Position numbers and translations under genes: made by a program
Source: FW021-bin31 sp964478125
GTDB lineage: Bacteria > Bacteroidota > Bacteroidia > Chitinophagales > Chitinophagaceae
NCBI GenBank assembly: GCA_964478125.1
Contig: CAYZGR010000035.1
Span: 1 to 34,676 of the forward strand
Length of the DNA: 34,676 nucleotides
Direction: 5' to 3'
In this document: piece after piece, positions 17,363-25,267 of the stretch
Numbering within the stretch: position 1 is the first letter of the stretch
Layout: each line of letters begins with the position of its first letter
Notes under the pieces: generated by a model
Seen by the model: only the letters and a program-made list of their open reading frames with translations
What the model was told of the DNA's origin: nothing
Databases searched by the model: none

Positions 17363-17651
17363 ATATTCCAACGGCTCTACGATACGTCCTGTTGTATATC
17401 AGAAGCCTAAATACATGCCGGGGCAAATCTTATACTCCCGTTATGCTCCGGGAAGATCCGAAAGCAAACCTCATATCCCTTCCGGAAACATACTACCACA
17501 ATCCGGATAAAATTGCAACCTGAAATCAAAAAAAACGATCCTCCGGAATACTCCTATGAAACGTAGGATTAAAGCACCGGCTTACACTGGCGAAAGAAGG
17601 AAATTTTTTTATTCATAAAGGAAAAATAAAGGCTAATCCTAAAGTACGCCT
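17363..17651. other. Intergenic stretch before the oxidoreductase gene
   Basis: About 290 bases with no supported gene. It contains a weak CCTA/TAGG hairpin near 17550-17565 and an AT-rich tract at about 17605-17635 leading into the promoter box. The alpha-subunit gene normally paired with the downstream beta subunit is not here, even as a remnant I can recognise. Confidence 0.5.
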
Positions 17652-17659
17652 TACCTTTG
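17652..17659 (+). promoter_or_regulatory. Candidate -7 box TACCTTTG
   Basis: TACCTTTG is an exact match to TAnnTTTG and ends 26 bases before the ATG at 17686, a typical leader length. No TTG is visible at the expected -33 distance. It suggests the beta-subunit gene is transcribed alone. Confidence 0.5.
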
Positions 17660-17685
17660 TTAAAATAAGAACAAGATTTATTGTA

Positions 17686-18717
17686 ATGGAAGCAACAATA
17701 GAAGCACCCAAACAGCTTACCTCAAAGGATTTTGCGTCGGATCAGGAGGTCCGCTGGTGCCCGGGATGTGGAGATTATTCCATTCTGAAGCAGGTGCAAA
17801 AGGTGATGCCGACACTGGGGATTCCAAGGGAAAATTTTGTCTTTATTTCAGGAATCGGATGTTCCGGCCGCTTTCCCTATTATATGAATACTTTCGGCAT
17901 GCATTCCATTCATGGCCGCGCTCCTGCCATTGCTTCCGGATTAAAAGCAGCCCGGCCGGAGCTGAGTGTCTGGATCGTTACCGGCGACGGAGATGCCCTT
18001 TCCATAGGAGGCAACCATTTGATCCATATGCTCCGCAGGAATTTTGACGTGAATATCATGCTGTTCAATAACCAGATCTATGGCCTGACCAAAGGGCAAT
18101 ATTCTCCTACTTCAGAAATCAATAAGGTGACCAAATCTACCCCTTTTGGCAGCATAGATCAGCCTTTTAACCCTGCCGGCCTGGCTATGGGCGCCGGCGG
18201 CAGCTTTATTGCACGGAGTATGGACCGGGATCCGAAACATCTGCAGGAAATACTCAAACGCTCCCACGCACACAAGGGAACCTCTTTCTTGGAGATCTAT
18301 CAAAATTGCAACATTTTTAACGATGGAGCTTTCGAGGTTTATACCCATAAAGAGACCAAAAAAGAGGAAACCTTATTCCTGGAAGACGGTCAACCGCTCT
18401 TGTTCGGTGCGGAAGGGAATAAAGGCATCCGACTAGATGGCTTGAGGCCCGAGGTGGTCAAAGTAGGCGATCGGTACACCGCGGATGACTTATGGATACA
18501 TGATGAAAAGGATTTCTTTAAAGCGCAGTTACTGGTACACTTTTTTGATGATCCGGCCCGGCCTCATCACCTGCCCCGCCCCTTCGGCGTTTTTTACGAT
18601 ATCGAACGCCCAACCTATGAAGATCAACTCAACCAACAAATTGAGATGGCCAAAAAAACAAAAAAACCGGATCTGGATGAGCTTTTAGCAGGGAAACAAA
18701 CCTGGACCATTAGCTGA
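17686..18717 (+). CDS. korB: 2-oxoacid:ferredoxin oxidoreductase, beta subunit
   Basis: 343 aa, full length for the family. The TPP-binding motif GDGDALSIGGNH starts at Gly100 and continues to NNQIYGLTKGQ, which also contacts the diphosphate and metal. Candidate [4Fe-4S] ligands are Cys25 and Cys28 (WCPGCGD), Cys59 (GIGCSG) and Cys208 (YQNCNIF). With an alpha subunit these enzymes oxidise 2-oxoglutarate, pyruvate or a related acid to the acyl-CoA and reduce ferredoxin; the sequence is of the KorB/2-oxoglutarate type. The alpha gene normally directly upstream is absent from the window. A promoter box and a terminator of its own make it monocistronic here. Cytoplasmic. Confidence 0.93.
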   Translation: MEATIEAPKQLTSKDFASDQEVRWCPGCGDYSILKQVQKVMPTLGIPRENFVFISGIGCSGRFPYYMNTFGMHSIHGRAPAIASGLKAARPELSVWIVTGDGDALSIGGNHLIHMLRRNFDVNIMLFNNQIYGLTKGQYSPTSEINKVTKSTPFGSIDQPFNPAGLAMGAGGSFIARSMDRDPKHLQEILKRSHAHKGTSFLEIYQNCNIFNDGAFEVYTHKETKKEETLFLEDGQPLLFGAEGNKGIRLDGLRPEVVKVGDRYTADDLWIHDEKDFFKAQLLVHFFDDPARPHHLPRPFGVFYDIERPTYEDQLNQQIEMAKKTKKPDLDELLAGKQTWTIS

Positions 18718-18740
18718 TCAAATGGAAGACCATATGAAAC

Positions 18741-18775
18741 AAGCCGGATGAAAAATCTGTTTCATCCGGCTTTTC
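18741..18775 (+). terminator. Intrinsic terminator
   Basis: A perfect 13-bp stem, AAGCCGGATGAAA (18741-18753) with TTTCATCCGGCTT (18760-18772), six-base loop, followed by a short T-rich tail. It ends the oxidoreductase gene 23 bases past its stop. Confidence 0.85.
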
Positions 18776-18831
18776 TATTCCTTGATCTTATCATCCGTTT
18801 CTTTTGTAAATCTAATGTTAATGGCTTAATC

Positions 18832-18861
18832 AAGCGTTTGTTTAATTAAGCATTTGTTTAA
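18832..18861. promoter_or_regulatory. Candidate TetR operator, direct repeats
   Basis: AAGCGTTTGTTTAA (18832-18845) and AAGCATTTGTTTAA (18848-18861) are 14-base repeats with one mismatch, 16 bases apart. They overlap the -33 and -7 boxes of the TetR promoter, the expected place for an autorepressor. Partly palindromic pieces (TTTAATTAA) lie between them. Confidence 0.5.
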
Positions 18862-18866
18862 CTTTG
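18837..18866 (+). promoter_or_regulatory. Promoter of the efflux operon (TTTG-N18-TAACTTTG)
   Basis: TTTG (18837-18840) and TAACTTTG (18859-18866) are 18 bases apart, matching the Bacteroidota -33/-7 layout. The -7 box ends 29 bases before the TetR ATG. An earlier TTG at 18854 in the same frame lies inside the promoter and is therefore not the start. Confidence 0.72.
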
Positions 18867-18895
18867 CGTTTTCTTTTAATAAACCTTTGAATCGC

Positions 18896-19522
18896 ATGGA
18901 GTTAAATGAAAAACAGTTGCAGATATTAGAGGCTGCGGAGGAGCTCATTTCCAAAAAAGGATTTGTGGGAACAACGGTACGGGATATTGCCGCAAAGGCC
19001 AATGTGAATGTAGCTATGATATCCTATTACTTTGGTTCAAAAGAAAAATTATTACAAAGCCTGCTGCTCAATCGCACGGAGCAGTCCCGCACCCTCCTGA
19101 ATAATCTGAAGAAAGATGTACACATTGATCCATGGGAGAAAATAAACCGCATCATTGATTTTTATGTAGACCAGATATTAAAAAACAGGAGATTTCATAC
19201 CATTATGAGCCGGCAAATATCTCTTGTGCAGGATAAGGAGATCGAAGAGCTCCTTATCAATATCAAAAAGAACAATATCGTATTAATTCAGGAGATCATC
19301 CGCGAGGGACAGCGTCAAAAGGTATTCCGTAAGGTAGATATTCCTCTCACCATTGGGTCCGTACTCGGAACCATTTCACAAGTCAGTATGTCAAAGCCTT
19401 TTTACGAAGTATTACTAAAATTAAATAGCAAAGACGAAGAACAATATTTCAATAAGTTGCGTCCCAAGCTAAAAGCCCACCTAAAATCATTAATGCACAA
19501 CCATTTAGAGCTAAAAAGTTAA
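18896..19522 (+). CDS. TetR-family repressor of the efflux operon
   Basis: 208 aa from ATG 18896. The N-terminal HTH is textbook TetR: AAEELISKKGFVGTTVRDIA, then ANVNVAMISYYFGSKEKLL (about residues 11-55). The rest is the helical ligand-binding and dimerisation domain, with FHTIMSRQISLVQDKE in the middle and the family's usual length. It is first in an operon with tolC-, emrA- and emrB-like genes, with ten bases to the next gene. By analogy it represses the operon, itself included, until an inducing compound binds. The repeat pair overlapping its promoter is the candidate operator. The inducer is unknown. Confidence 0.92.
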   Translation: MELNEKQLQILEAAEELISKKGFVGTTVRDIAAKANVNVAMISYYFGSKEKLLQSLLLNRTEQSRTLLNNLKKDVHIDPWEKINRIIDFYVDQILKNRRFHTIMSRQISLVQDKEIEELLINIKKNNIVLIQEIIREGQRQKVFRKVDIPLTIGSVLGTISQVSMSKPFYEVLLKLNSKDEEQYFNKLRPKLKAHLKSLMHNHLELKS

Positions 19523-19532
19523 ACCAAGATAT

Positions 19533-20864
19533 ATGTCAAGAATAAAAATCCTGTTACTGGCTGCAACCTTCCTTCTTTCGGGACGCCTGGCACTGGCGCA
19601 AGACAGTATGCACCTCAGTATGCAGGAAGCGATCCGGATGGGAATCGACAGCAGTAAAAAGATCAAACTATCAGAGACAAAGGTTCAGGAAGCCCTGAAC
19701 CAATATGCCCAGGCTAAAGACCGTCAATTACCCGAAATTAAAGCAACCCTGATGGGCAGTGAGGCTTTTATCCCAACCCATAAGATTCAGATAAAGGGAA
19801 TGATGGAGAAACCTTTCACACTGCCCTCACATTCCACGATGTATATAGGAACGCTTGGAGTGAACGAGGCCATTTTTGCAGGAAACAAAATGCGATACGC
19901 CAAAGAATCAGCCCAACTTTTGCAAGAGATAGCCAAACAGGAAAAGGCACATGATCGGAAAGGGGTTATTTTTAATATTATCCGTGCCTATATCAACCTC
20001 TATAAGATAGATCAAAATCTAAAAGTAATTGAGAAGAATCTCCAAGACATCCAGGGCAGATTAGAGGAGACCATCAAGTTCAAAAACCAGGGGCTGGCCA
20101 CCAAAAATGACGTACTGCGTTTTGAACTGCAGAAATCCCAGGCCCGCTTAACACAGATAGATCTGCAGAACAACCGTCAGGTAGCCAATTTCGCATTAGT
20201 GACGCTGCTGGGGCTGCCTGATCAGACCCTGTTGAAGATAGACAGTATCGGCCAGAACAACGCTTCCATACCGCCGATCGAAAATTTTATACAGCAGGCC
20301 CTGCAACAGCGTGAAGATCTGCAGGTTTATGATGTGCAAAAAAGGCTGAATCAAACAAAGGTCAAGAGTATTAAAGCCGATAAACTTCCTGTTCTGGGTG
20401 CAGGAGTGAATACTTATTATGTTAATCCCTCGGGCACTTTTATTCCTCCGGCACGCAGTTATCTCGTTCCCATTACCGTAGGACTTAACCTGAGCTGGAA
20501 CATTTCCAGTCTGTATACAACAAAAAATAAAGTATCAGAAGCGCTTATACAAAGACAAAAAATAAAAGTAGCAAAAGAAGCGGCTACGGACCAAATAAAG
20601 GTTGCCGTGAATAAAAATTATCATGCCTACCTCCAATCGCTGCAACGTATCAAAGTGTTACAGACCGCTGTTAAACAGGCAAAAGAAAACGACCGGATAA
20701 TGGAGCTAAAATATCAAAATCAATTGGCGACTACCACCGATCGTATTGATGCGCAAACCATGCTCTATAAATCATTAATTAACCTTGGCCTGGCAAAAGC
20801 TGATGCCGCCATCTCCTGGTATCAATTGCTTTCATCCACCGGAAAATTAAATACAACTTATTAA
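19533..20864 (+). CDS. TolC-family outer membrane efflux protein
   Basis: 443 aa with a signal peptide ending near LALAQ (residue 23). Two OEP repeats make up the long alpha-barrel: the first starts LSMQEAIRMGIDSSKKIKLS, the second around FIQQALQQREDLQVYDVQKR. Between and after them are long helices with few breaks (VLQTAVKQAKENDRIMELKY), and a strand segment GVNEAIFAGNKM fits the membrane barrel. The protein would form the trimeric outer-membrane duct for the HlyD/MFS pair that follows. Same operon as TetR (10 bases upstream) and the adaptor (23 bases downstream). Substrate range cannot be told. Confidence 0.93.
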   Translation: MSRIKILLLAATFLLSGRLALAQDSMHLSMQEAIRMGIDSSKKIKLSETKVQEALNQYAQAKDRQLPEIKATLMGSEAFIPTHKIQIKGMMEKPFTLPSHSTMYIGTLGVNEAIFAGNKMRYAKESAQLLQEIAKQEKAHDRKGVIFNIIRAYINLYKIDQNLKVIEKNLQDIQGRLEETIKFKNQGLATKNDVLRFELQKSQARLTQIDLQNNRQVANFALVTLLGLPDQTLLKIDSIGQNNASIPPIENFIQQALQQREDLQVYDVQKRLNQTKVKSIKADKLPVLGAGVNTYYVNPSGTFIPPARSYLVPITVGLNLSWNISSLYTTKNKVSEALIQRQKIKVAKEAATDQIKVAVNKNYHAYLQSLQRIKVLQTAVKQAKENDRIMELKYQNQLATTTDRIDAQTMLYKSLINLGLAKADAAISWYQLLSSTGKLNTTY

Positions 20865-20887
20865 AATACCTCTTTAAAATCCCAATT

Positions 20888-21943
20888 ATGGCAAAAAGTG
20901 AAAAAAAGAAAAAGCCTGCATCTAAAAGAATCCTTCCTATTATACTGATCATCGTAATAATTGGCGGTATTATATTCGGTATCAAAGAGCTGATCTTTTA
21001 TACCCATTATGAAACGACAGATGATGCTCAGATTGACGGTGACATCAGCCCGGTAGTAGCGCGTGCAAGCGGTTATGTAAAGGAGATCCGTTTCAGAGAC
21101 AATCAATTTGTCAACAAGGGAGATACCCTGGTTATTTTGGATGATAAAGATTATCGCATAAAGCTGGAACAGGCCAAGGCGGCATTGGCAGCCGCTCAAT
21201 CAAGCGTAGGGGTCAGTTCTTCAAACGTTAGTGCTACAAAGGCCCATGTACCTCCGGCCCAGGCCAACGTAGAAGCTGCCGAAGCTAAATTATGGAAAGT
21301 ACAACAAGACTTCTCCAGGTATCAAAATCTCCTGGAAGGGCAGGCAATAACGCAGGCACAGTTTGATGCCATAAAGGCTGAAAAAGAAGCGGCCGAAGCC
21401 CAACTGGCAGCAGCCAAAAAACAGGTAGCGGCCATTCACCAACAGGTAGCCTCCACCCGGAAACAGGTAGCCGCTACCTCCTCACAAATTGCCATCAGAA
21501 AGGCTGCTGTTGACTTTGCCAAATTGCAGCTTTCCTATACGGTGATTACCGCTCCGGTATCCGGAGTGGCCTCTAAAAGAAACATTCAGATCGGACAGCT
21601 GGTGCAAACCGGACAAAGCATGTTTGCTATCGTACAAGACAACCACATTTATATAACGGCCAATTTTAAAGAAACGCAGCTTACCAAAATGAAAATCGGC
21701 CAACCGGTTGAAATAGATGTAGATACTTATAAAAAGCATCCCTTTCATGGAGAAGTGGCTTCCTTTTCAGGTGCCACCGGCGCCAAATTTTCCCTTCTTC
21801 CTCCGGACAATGCCACCGGCAACTACGTAAAAGTGGTACAGCGCGTACCCGTGCGGATCCGGTTCGATTCCCTGTCTCATGATTGGCTGCGGAAATTAAA
21901 GCCCGGTATGAGTGTGGAAGTAAAAGTGCGAATAAAGAAGTAA
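20888..21943 (+). CDS. HlyD/EmrA-type membrane fusion protein
   Basis: 351 aa with a short basic N-terminus, one transmembrane helix (about 17-36), then YETTDDAQIDGDISPVVARA, the classic EmrA start. A lipoyl half (GYVKEIRFRDNQFVNKGDTL), a long Ala/Gln-rich coiled-coil hairpin (about 95-205), the second lipoyl half (VITAPVSGVASKRNIQIGQL) and a beta-barrel domain follow. It links the inner-membrane MFS pump to TolC across the periplasm. It lies in the operon between the tolC-like and DHA2 genes. The second MFS gene downstream has no adaptor of its own and may share this one (inference). Confidence 0.94.
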   Translation: MAKSEKKKKPASKRILPIILIIVIIGGIIFGIKELIFYTHYETTDDAQIDGDISPVVARASGYVKEIRFRDNQFVNKGDTLVILDDKDYRIKLEQAKAALAAAQSSVGVSSSNVSATKAHVPPAQANVEAAEAKLWKVQQDFSRYQNLLEGQAITQAQFDAIKAEKEAAEAQLAAAKKQVAAIHQQVASTRKQVAATSSQIAIRKAAVDFAKLQLSYTVITAPVSGVASKRNIQIGQLVQTGQSMFAIVQDNHIYITANFKETQLTKMKIGQPVEIDVDTYKKHPFHGEVASFSGATGAKFSLLPPDNATGNYVKVVQRVPVRIRFDSLSHDWLRKLKPGMSVEVKVRIKK

Positions 21944-22004
21944 TAACCATTGGCAATCCAAATCATTTGACCATTATCAATTAACCATTAACCATTCATC
22001 CTTC

Positions 22005-23549
22005 ATGCCGGAAGTAGGTATAAAAAAATGGATCATCACGTTCACCCTGGTCTTTTCCACTTTGATGGAATTGATTGATGTAACGGTAGTCAACGTTGCA
22101 ATGCCGCATATGATGGGTAATCTGGGAGTGAATTTTGATAATATCGGATGGGTCGTAACAGCCTATTCGGTAGCCATCATCATGATCCTGCCTATTTCGG
22201 GATGGCTGGGGAAAAAATTCGGAAGAAAAAATTATTATATCGCTTCAGTAATCTTATTTACCGTCGCCTCTTTTTTCTGCGGACATGCACAAAGCATTGA
22301 AGAATTGATCTTATTTCGATTCATCCAGGGCCTTGCAGGCGGAGGCATGTCTCCAACCGCACAAGCCATCCTGATAGAGACCTGGCCTTCCGAAGAGTTG
22401 GGCATGGCCATGGCTATGTTCGGCATGGGCGCCGTACTGGGTCCATTAATAGGACCGGTGCTTGGCGGATATATTACCGATCACTTTTCATGGCGCTGGT
22501 GTTTTTATATCAATATTCCCATGTCTATGATCGCCTTGTTCCTGATCACCACTTTCATCAAACCTACGCCGAGGGAGCGCCGGCAACCGGTGGACTGGCT
22601 CGGGCTGGTTTTGCTGGCCGTCACGGTTATCAGCATGCAGGTAGTGCTGGAGCGGGGAGAAACAGAGGATTGGTTTGATACCAACTATATTATCGTATTA
22701 TCCTTTACCGCCATTATAGGACTGATCTTGTTTATCTGGCGGGAATTAAACACAGGCCACCCGGTCGTCAATCTCCGCATTTTCAGGCACCGCAGTTTCA
22801 CCATGGGAATGCTTACCACCTTCCTATTCGGATTGGGCATGTTCGGCTCCGTCTTTGTTTATCCATTGATGTTCCAGAATCTGCTCGGGTTTTCCGCCGA
22901 ACAAACCGGTTTGGTGACCATTCCAAGCGCTTTTGTAACCATTGCCATGATGCCTGTAATAGGTACGCTTATGAGAAAAAAAGTACCGGCACAATTGCTC
23001 GGATGTACCGGGATCATCATATTTATTATTTTTTGCATGATGATGAATAAAACCACTCTGGCATACGGCATGGGCAATTTCCTATGGCCGCTGATGGTAA
23101 GAGGCCTGGGTATGAGCATGTTATTTGTACCCATTACCACCCTCGCGGTTCAGGATCTGCGGGGAGAAGAAATCGGGCAGGGAACAGGACTCAATACCAT
23201 GATGCGGCAATTGGGGGGCTCTTTCGGCATTGCGCTCATTACCACTTTTGTGGATCACAGGTCGGCCCATCACAGAAATATACTGGCCGATAATATTAAT
23301 AACTATAATCCTTCTTTTCTGCACAGGATACAAGGAATGATCGCTCAATTCATGAGCCAGGGATTCGGCCATCATGAGGCCTACCAGATGGCGTTAACTG
23401 CCGTTAAAGGTTCCGTTATGAGGCAAAGTTTGTTAATGTCCTACACAGATGTATTTTGGATCGTAGGTATATTCTTTATCGCTCTGGTCCCGCTGCTGTT
23501 GTTCCAAAAATTCAGGCCGCAGCAAGCGGGAGGTGCAATGGCGCATTGA
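22005..23549 (+). CDS. DHA2-family MFS efflux transporter (EmrB-like), copy 1
   Basis: 514 aa with the 14-helix DHA2 layout. Visible motifs are the helix-1 signature LIDVTVVNVAMPHMMGNLG, motif A in loop 2-3 (GWLGKKFGRKNYY), the LFRFIQGLAGGG helix-4 motif and motif C (GAVLGPLIGPVLGGYI), which marks drug:H+ antiporters. It exports hydrophobic toxicants using the proton gradient, coupled through the upstream adaptor and TolC. The 61-base gap before it holds a short TTAACCA tandem (21981-21996). The second DHA2 gene at 25268 is clearly a paralogue, with conserved stretches through the first half. Confidence 0.94.
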   Translation: MPEVGIKKWIITFTLVFSTLMELIDVTVVNVAMPHMMGNLGVNFDNIGWVVTAYSVAIIMILPISGWLGKKFGRKNYYIASVILFTVASFFCGHAQSIEELILFRFIQGLAGGGMSPTAQAILIETWPSEELGMAMAMFGMGAVLGPLIGPVLGGYITDHFSWRWCFYINIPMSMIALFLITTFIKPTPRERRQPVDWLGLVLLAVTVISMQVVLERGETEDWFDTNYIIVLSFTAIIGLILFIWRELNTGHPVVNLRIFRHRSFTMGMLTTFLFGLGMFGSVFVYPLMFQNLLGFSAEQTGLVTIPSAFVTIAMMPVIGTLMRKKVPAQLLGCTGIIIFIIFCMMMNKTTLAYGMGNFLWPLMVRGLGMSMLFVPITTLAVQDLRGEEIGQGTGLNTMMRQLGGSFGIALITTFVDHRSAHHRNILADNINNYNPSFLHRIQGMIAQFMSQGFGHHEAYQMALTAVKGSVMRQSLLMSYTDVFWIVGIFFIALVPLLLFQKFRPQQAGGAMAH

Positions 23550-23569
23550 TAAACTGATCCTGGGTTAAA

Positions 23570-23596
23570 TTGTTTTATTGCTATATTGTTTTATTG
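23570..23596. repeat. Direct repeat TTGTTTTATTG, 16-bp period
   Basis: TTGTTTTATTG occurs at 23570-23580 and 23586-23596 in the AT-rich gap before the beta-barrel gene. Repeats of this style recur between Bacteroidota genes by my recollection. It could be a leftover of a mobile repeat or an AT-rich promoter element. Confidence 0.4.
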
Positions 23597-23616
23597 TTCT
23601 TTTAAAATTTAAAAAA

Positions 23617-24417
23617 ATGAAAAAGGGTATTTTCCTTACAGCTATCTTATTAGTTGTTTTCACCATTCAGTATGCACATTCTCAATCTCCTATTTATTTA
23701 GGAGTTAAAGGGGGAATCAGTATTCCCAATCTCAGTGCAGGATCATCAGGGACCAATGTATGGAATGAAGGCTATTCCTCCCGGATCGGGCCAAACATTG
23801 GTATATTAGCCGAGTTTCAATTGTCTCCTTTATTCTCAATACAACCGGAAATTAATTATATAGGTGAAGGAGGAAAAAGAAACGGCATCCAACCCTTCAC
23901 CATTCCAGATAAATATGTAGAAATTTATCAACAGGCTTTTCAAACGGACAAAGATTATACTTTCGCCGATTTCAAAAACATTTCCCGGATCAATTATCTT
24001 CAGATCCCCATACTGGCCAAGTTTAATTTTGCATTGAACTCAAATAAAAAGCTCCGTTTTTATGCACAAGCCGGGCCCTATGTTGCTTTCCTGGTGGGAG
24101 CAAAGCAAATTATAAAAACGGATAATCTTAAAGTCTATCAGGACAAAGACGGGAAGCAGGAAATACCACAGGACCTGGTAGCAGGCTTTTTTGGAACCAC
24201 GCTTGATTCGACCGTTGAAGCCAAAGACGACCTTCATAAGGCCAATATAGGCGTCCAGGGAAGTATCGGCTTCTCTTACGACATCGGAAGGGGCAAGCTC
24301 TTTATCCAGGGTGGCGGGAATTATGGATTCATCGATATTCAAAAGGGGAATAAGCATGGCAAGAATCATGTGGGAGCAGGCGCCGTGGCGTTGGGCTATG
24401 CTTTGAAATTAAGATAA
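23617..24417 (+). CDS. Outer membrane beta-barrel protein (PorT-like)
   Basis: 266 aa from ATG 23617; the frame extends to a TTG at 23578 but the ATG gives a clean signal peptide (ending YAHSQ, about residue 23). The body begins IYLGVKGGISIPNLSAG and alternates amphipathic strands such as GILAEFQLSPLFSIQPEINY, KLRFYAQAGPYVAFLVG and GVQGSIGFSYDIG, ending ALGYALKLR. This is the outer-membrane beta-barrel (OMP_b-brl_2/PorT) pattern, about eight to ten strands. Such proteins have no defined activity. It is placed inside the efflux locus, and the UspA ATG is four bases past its stop, so they are cotranscribed. A role in envelope stress is inference. Confidence 0.87.
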   Translation: MKKGIFLTAILLVVFTIQYAHSQSPIYLGVKGGISIPNLSAGSSGTNVWNEGYSSRIGPNIGILAEFQLSPLFSIQPEINYIGEGGKRNGIQPFTIPDKYVEIYQQAFQTDKDYTFADFKNISRINYLQIPILAKFNFALNSNKKLRFYAQAGPYVAFLVGAKQIIKTDNLKVYQDKDGKQEIPQDLVAGFFGTTLDSTVEAKDDLHKANIGVQGSIGFSYDIGRGKLFIQGGGNYGFIDIQKGNKHGKNHVGAGAVALGYALKLR

Positions 24418-24421
24418 AAAC

Positions 24422-25252
24422 ATGAAGACCTTTATCGTACCAACGGACTTTTCTAAAAATGCGCGCCATGCATCGGCTTATGCCGTTCAGCTTGCTGCTC
24501 AATTGAACGCGCGTGTGATCCTGGTGCATGTCTTTGAGGCTCCCGTGGCCGTCTCGGAATATGAAATAGCCACGGTTCATTTTCATGCTATGAGAACACG
24601 CATCGAGAATCAACTGGAGGAACGAAAACAAGAACTAATAGAGGAATTCGGAGATAAAGTCCCCATAGTTTGTAAAATGTACAATCATGGTCTAATAGAT
24701 AATATTAAAGAATTAGTTGAAGAAACAAATGCACGTCTGGTAATTATTGGCCTGACCGGTGCGGGAATGGTCAATCTTTTCCTGGGCAGCAATACGCTGA
24801 ATATTGTTAACAACATGGGAAAAGTAACACTGACAGTCCCCCCGTTTACCCGTTTCCGTCCCATTCGTAAGATATTGTTTGCATGCGACATGACCGATGT
24901 AGCCCATACCGTACCGGCGGTCCCTTTAAGAATAATACTGGATATATTACAAGCCCAATTACTTGTATTATATATAGAACAATCCGGAAGGCGTTCAACC
25001 TCCGAGATTGAAAGCGAAAAAAGCACCCTGAAACAGATGCTTAAGGGGGTAGATTATACCTATCATTCTATATCAACTAAAAATATAATTACCGGCATTA
25101 AGGACACTGCTAAATCCCAGCAGGTTGACCTGATCGCCATTATACCCAAAAAGCATGACTTTCTGGAAGGCCTCTTAAAGATCAGCCATACGAAAGCCAT
25201 GCTTTTTAAAAGTAACATCCCCATTTTGACCATTCCACCTCCGGCAGAATAG
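24422..25252 (+). CDS. UspA-family protein with two Usp domains
   Basis: 276 aa with two Usp alpha/beta domains in tandem (about 1-140 and 147-276). Domain 1 starts FIVPTDFSKNARHASAYAVQ and has the nucleotide-binding loop GLTGAGMVNLFLGSNT, close to the G-2x-G-9x-G(S/T) motif of ATP-binding Usp proteins. Domain 2 starts RKILFACDMTD but its loop (IIPKKHDFLEGLL) lacks the glycines, so only domain 1 is likely to bind nucleotide. Two-domain Usp proteins are common near stress genes. It sits four bases after the beta-barrel gene and 15 before the second MFS gene. Probable cytoplasmic stress factor. Confidence 0.9.
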   Translation: MKTFIVPTDFSKNARHASAYAVQLAAQLNARVILVHVFEAPVAVSEYEIATVHFHAMRTRIENQLEERKQELIEEFGDKVPIVCKMYNHGLIDNIKELVEETNARLVIIGLTGAGMVNLFLGSNTLNIVNNMGKVTLTVPPFTRFRPIRKILFACDMTDVAHTVPAVPLRIILDILQAQLLVLYIEQSGRRSTSEIESEKSTLKQMLKGVDYTYHSISTKNIITGIKDTAKSQQVDLIAIIPKKHDFLEGLLKISHTKAMLFKSNIPILTIPPPAE

Positions 25253-25267
25253 GGGCATATCCGGATT

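Noticed and set aside
17550..17565. Small CCTA/TAGG hairpin
   Set aside because: A four-base stem without a T run is not distinguishable from chance.
18854..18895. TTG-initiated extension of the TetR gene
   Set aside because: It overlaps the -7 box of a good promoter; ATG 18896 gives the typical TetR start.
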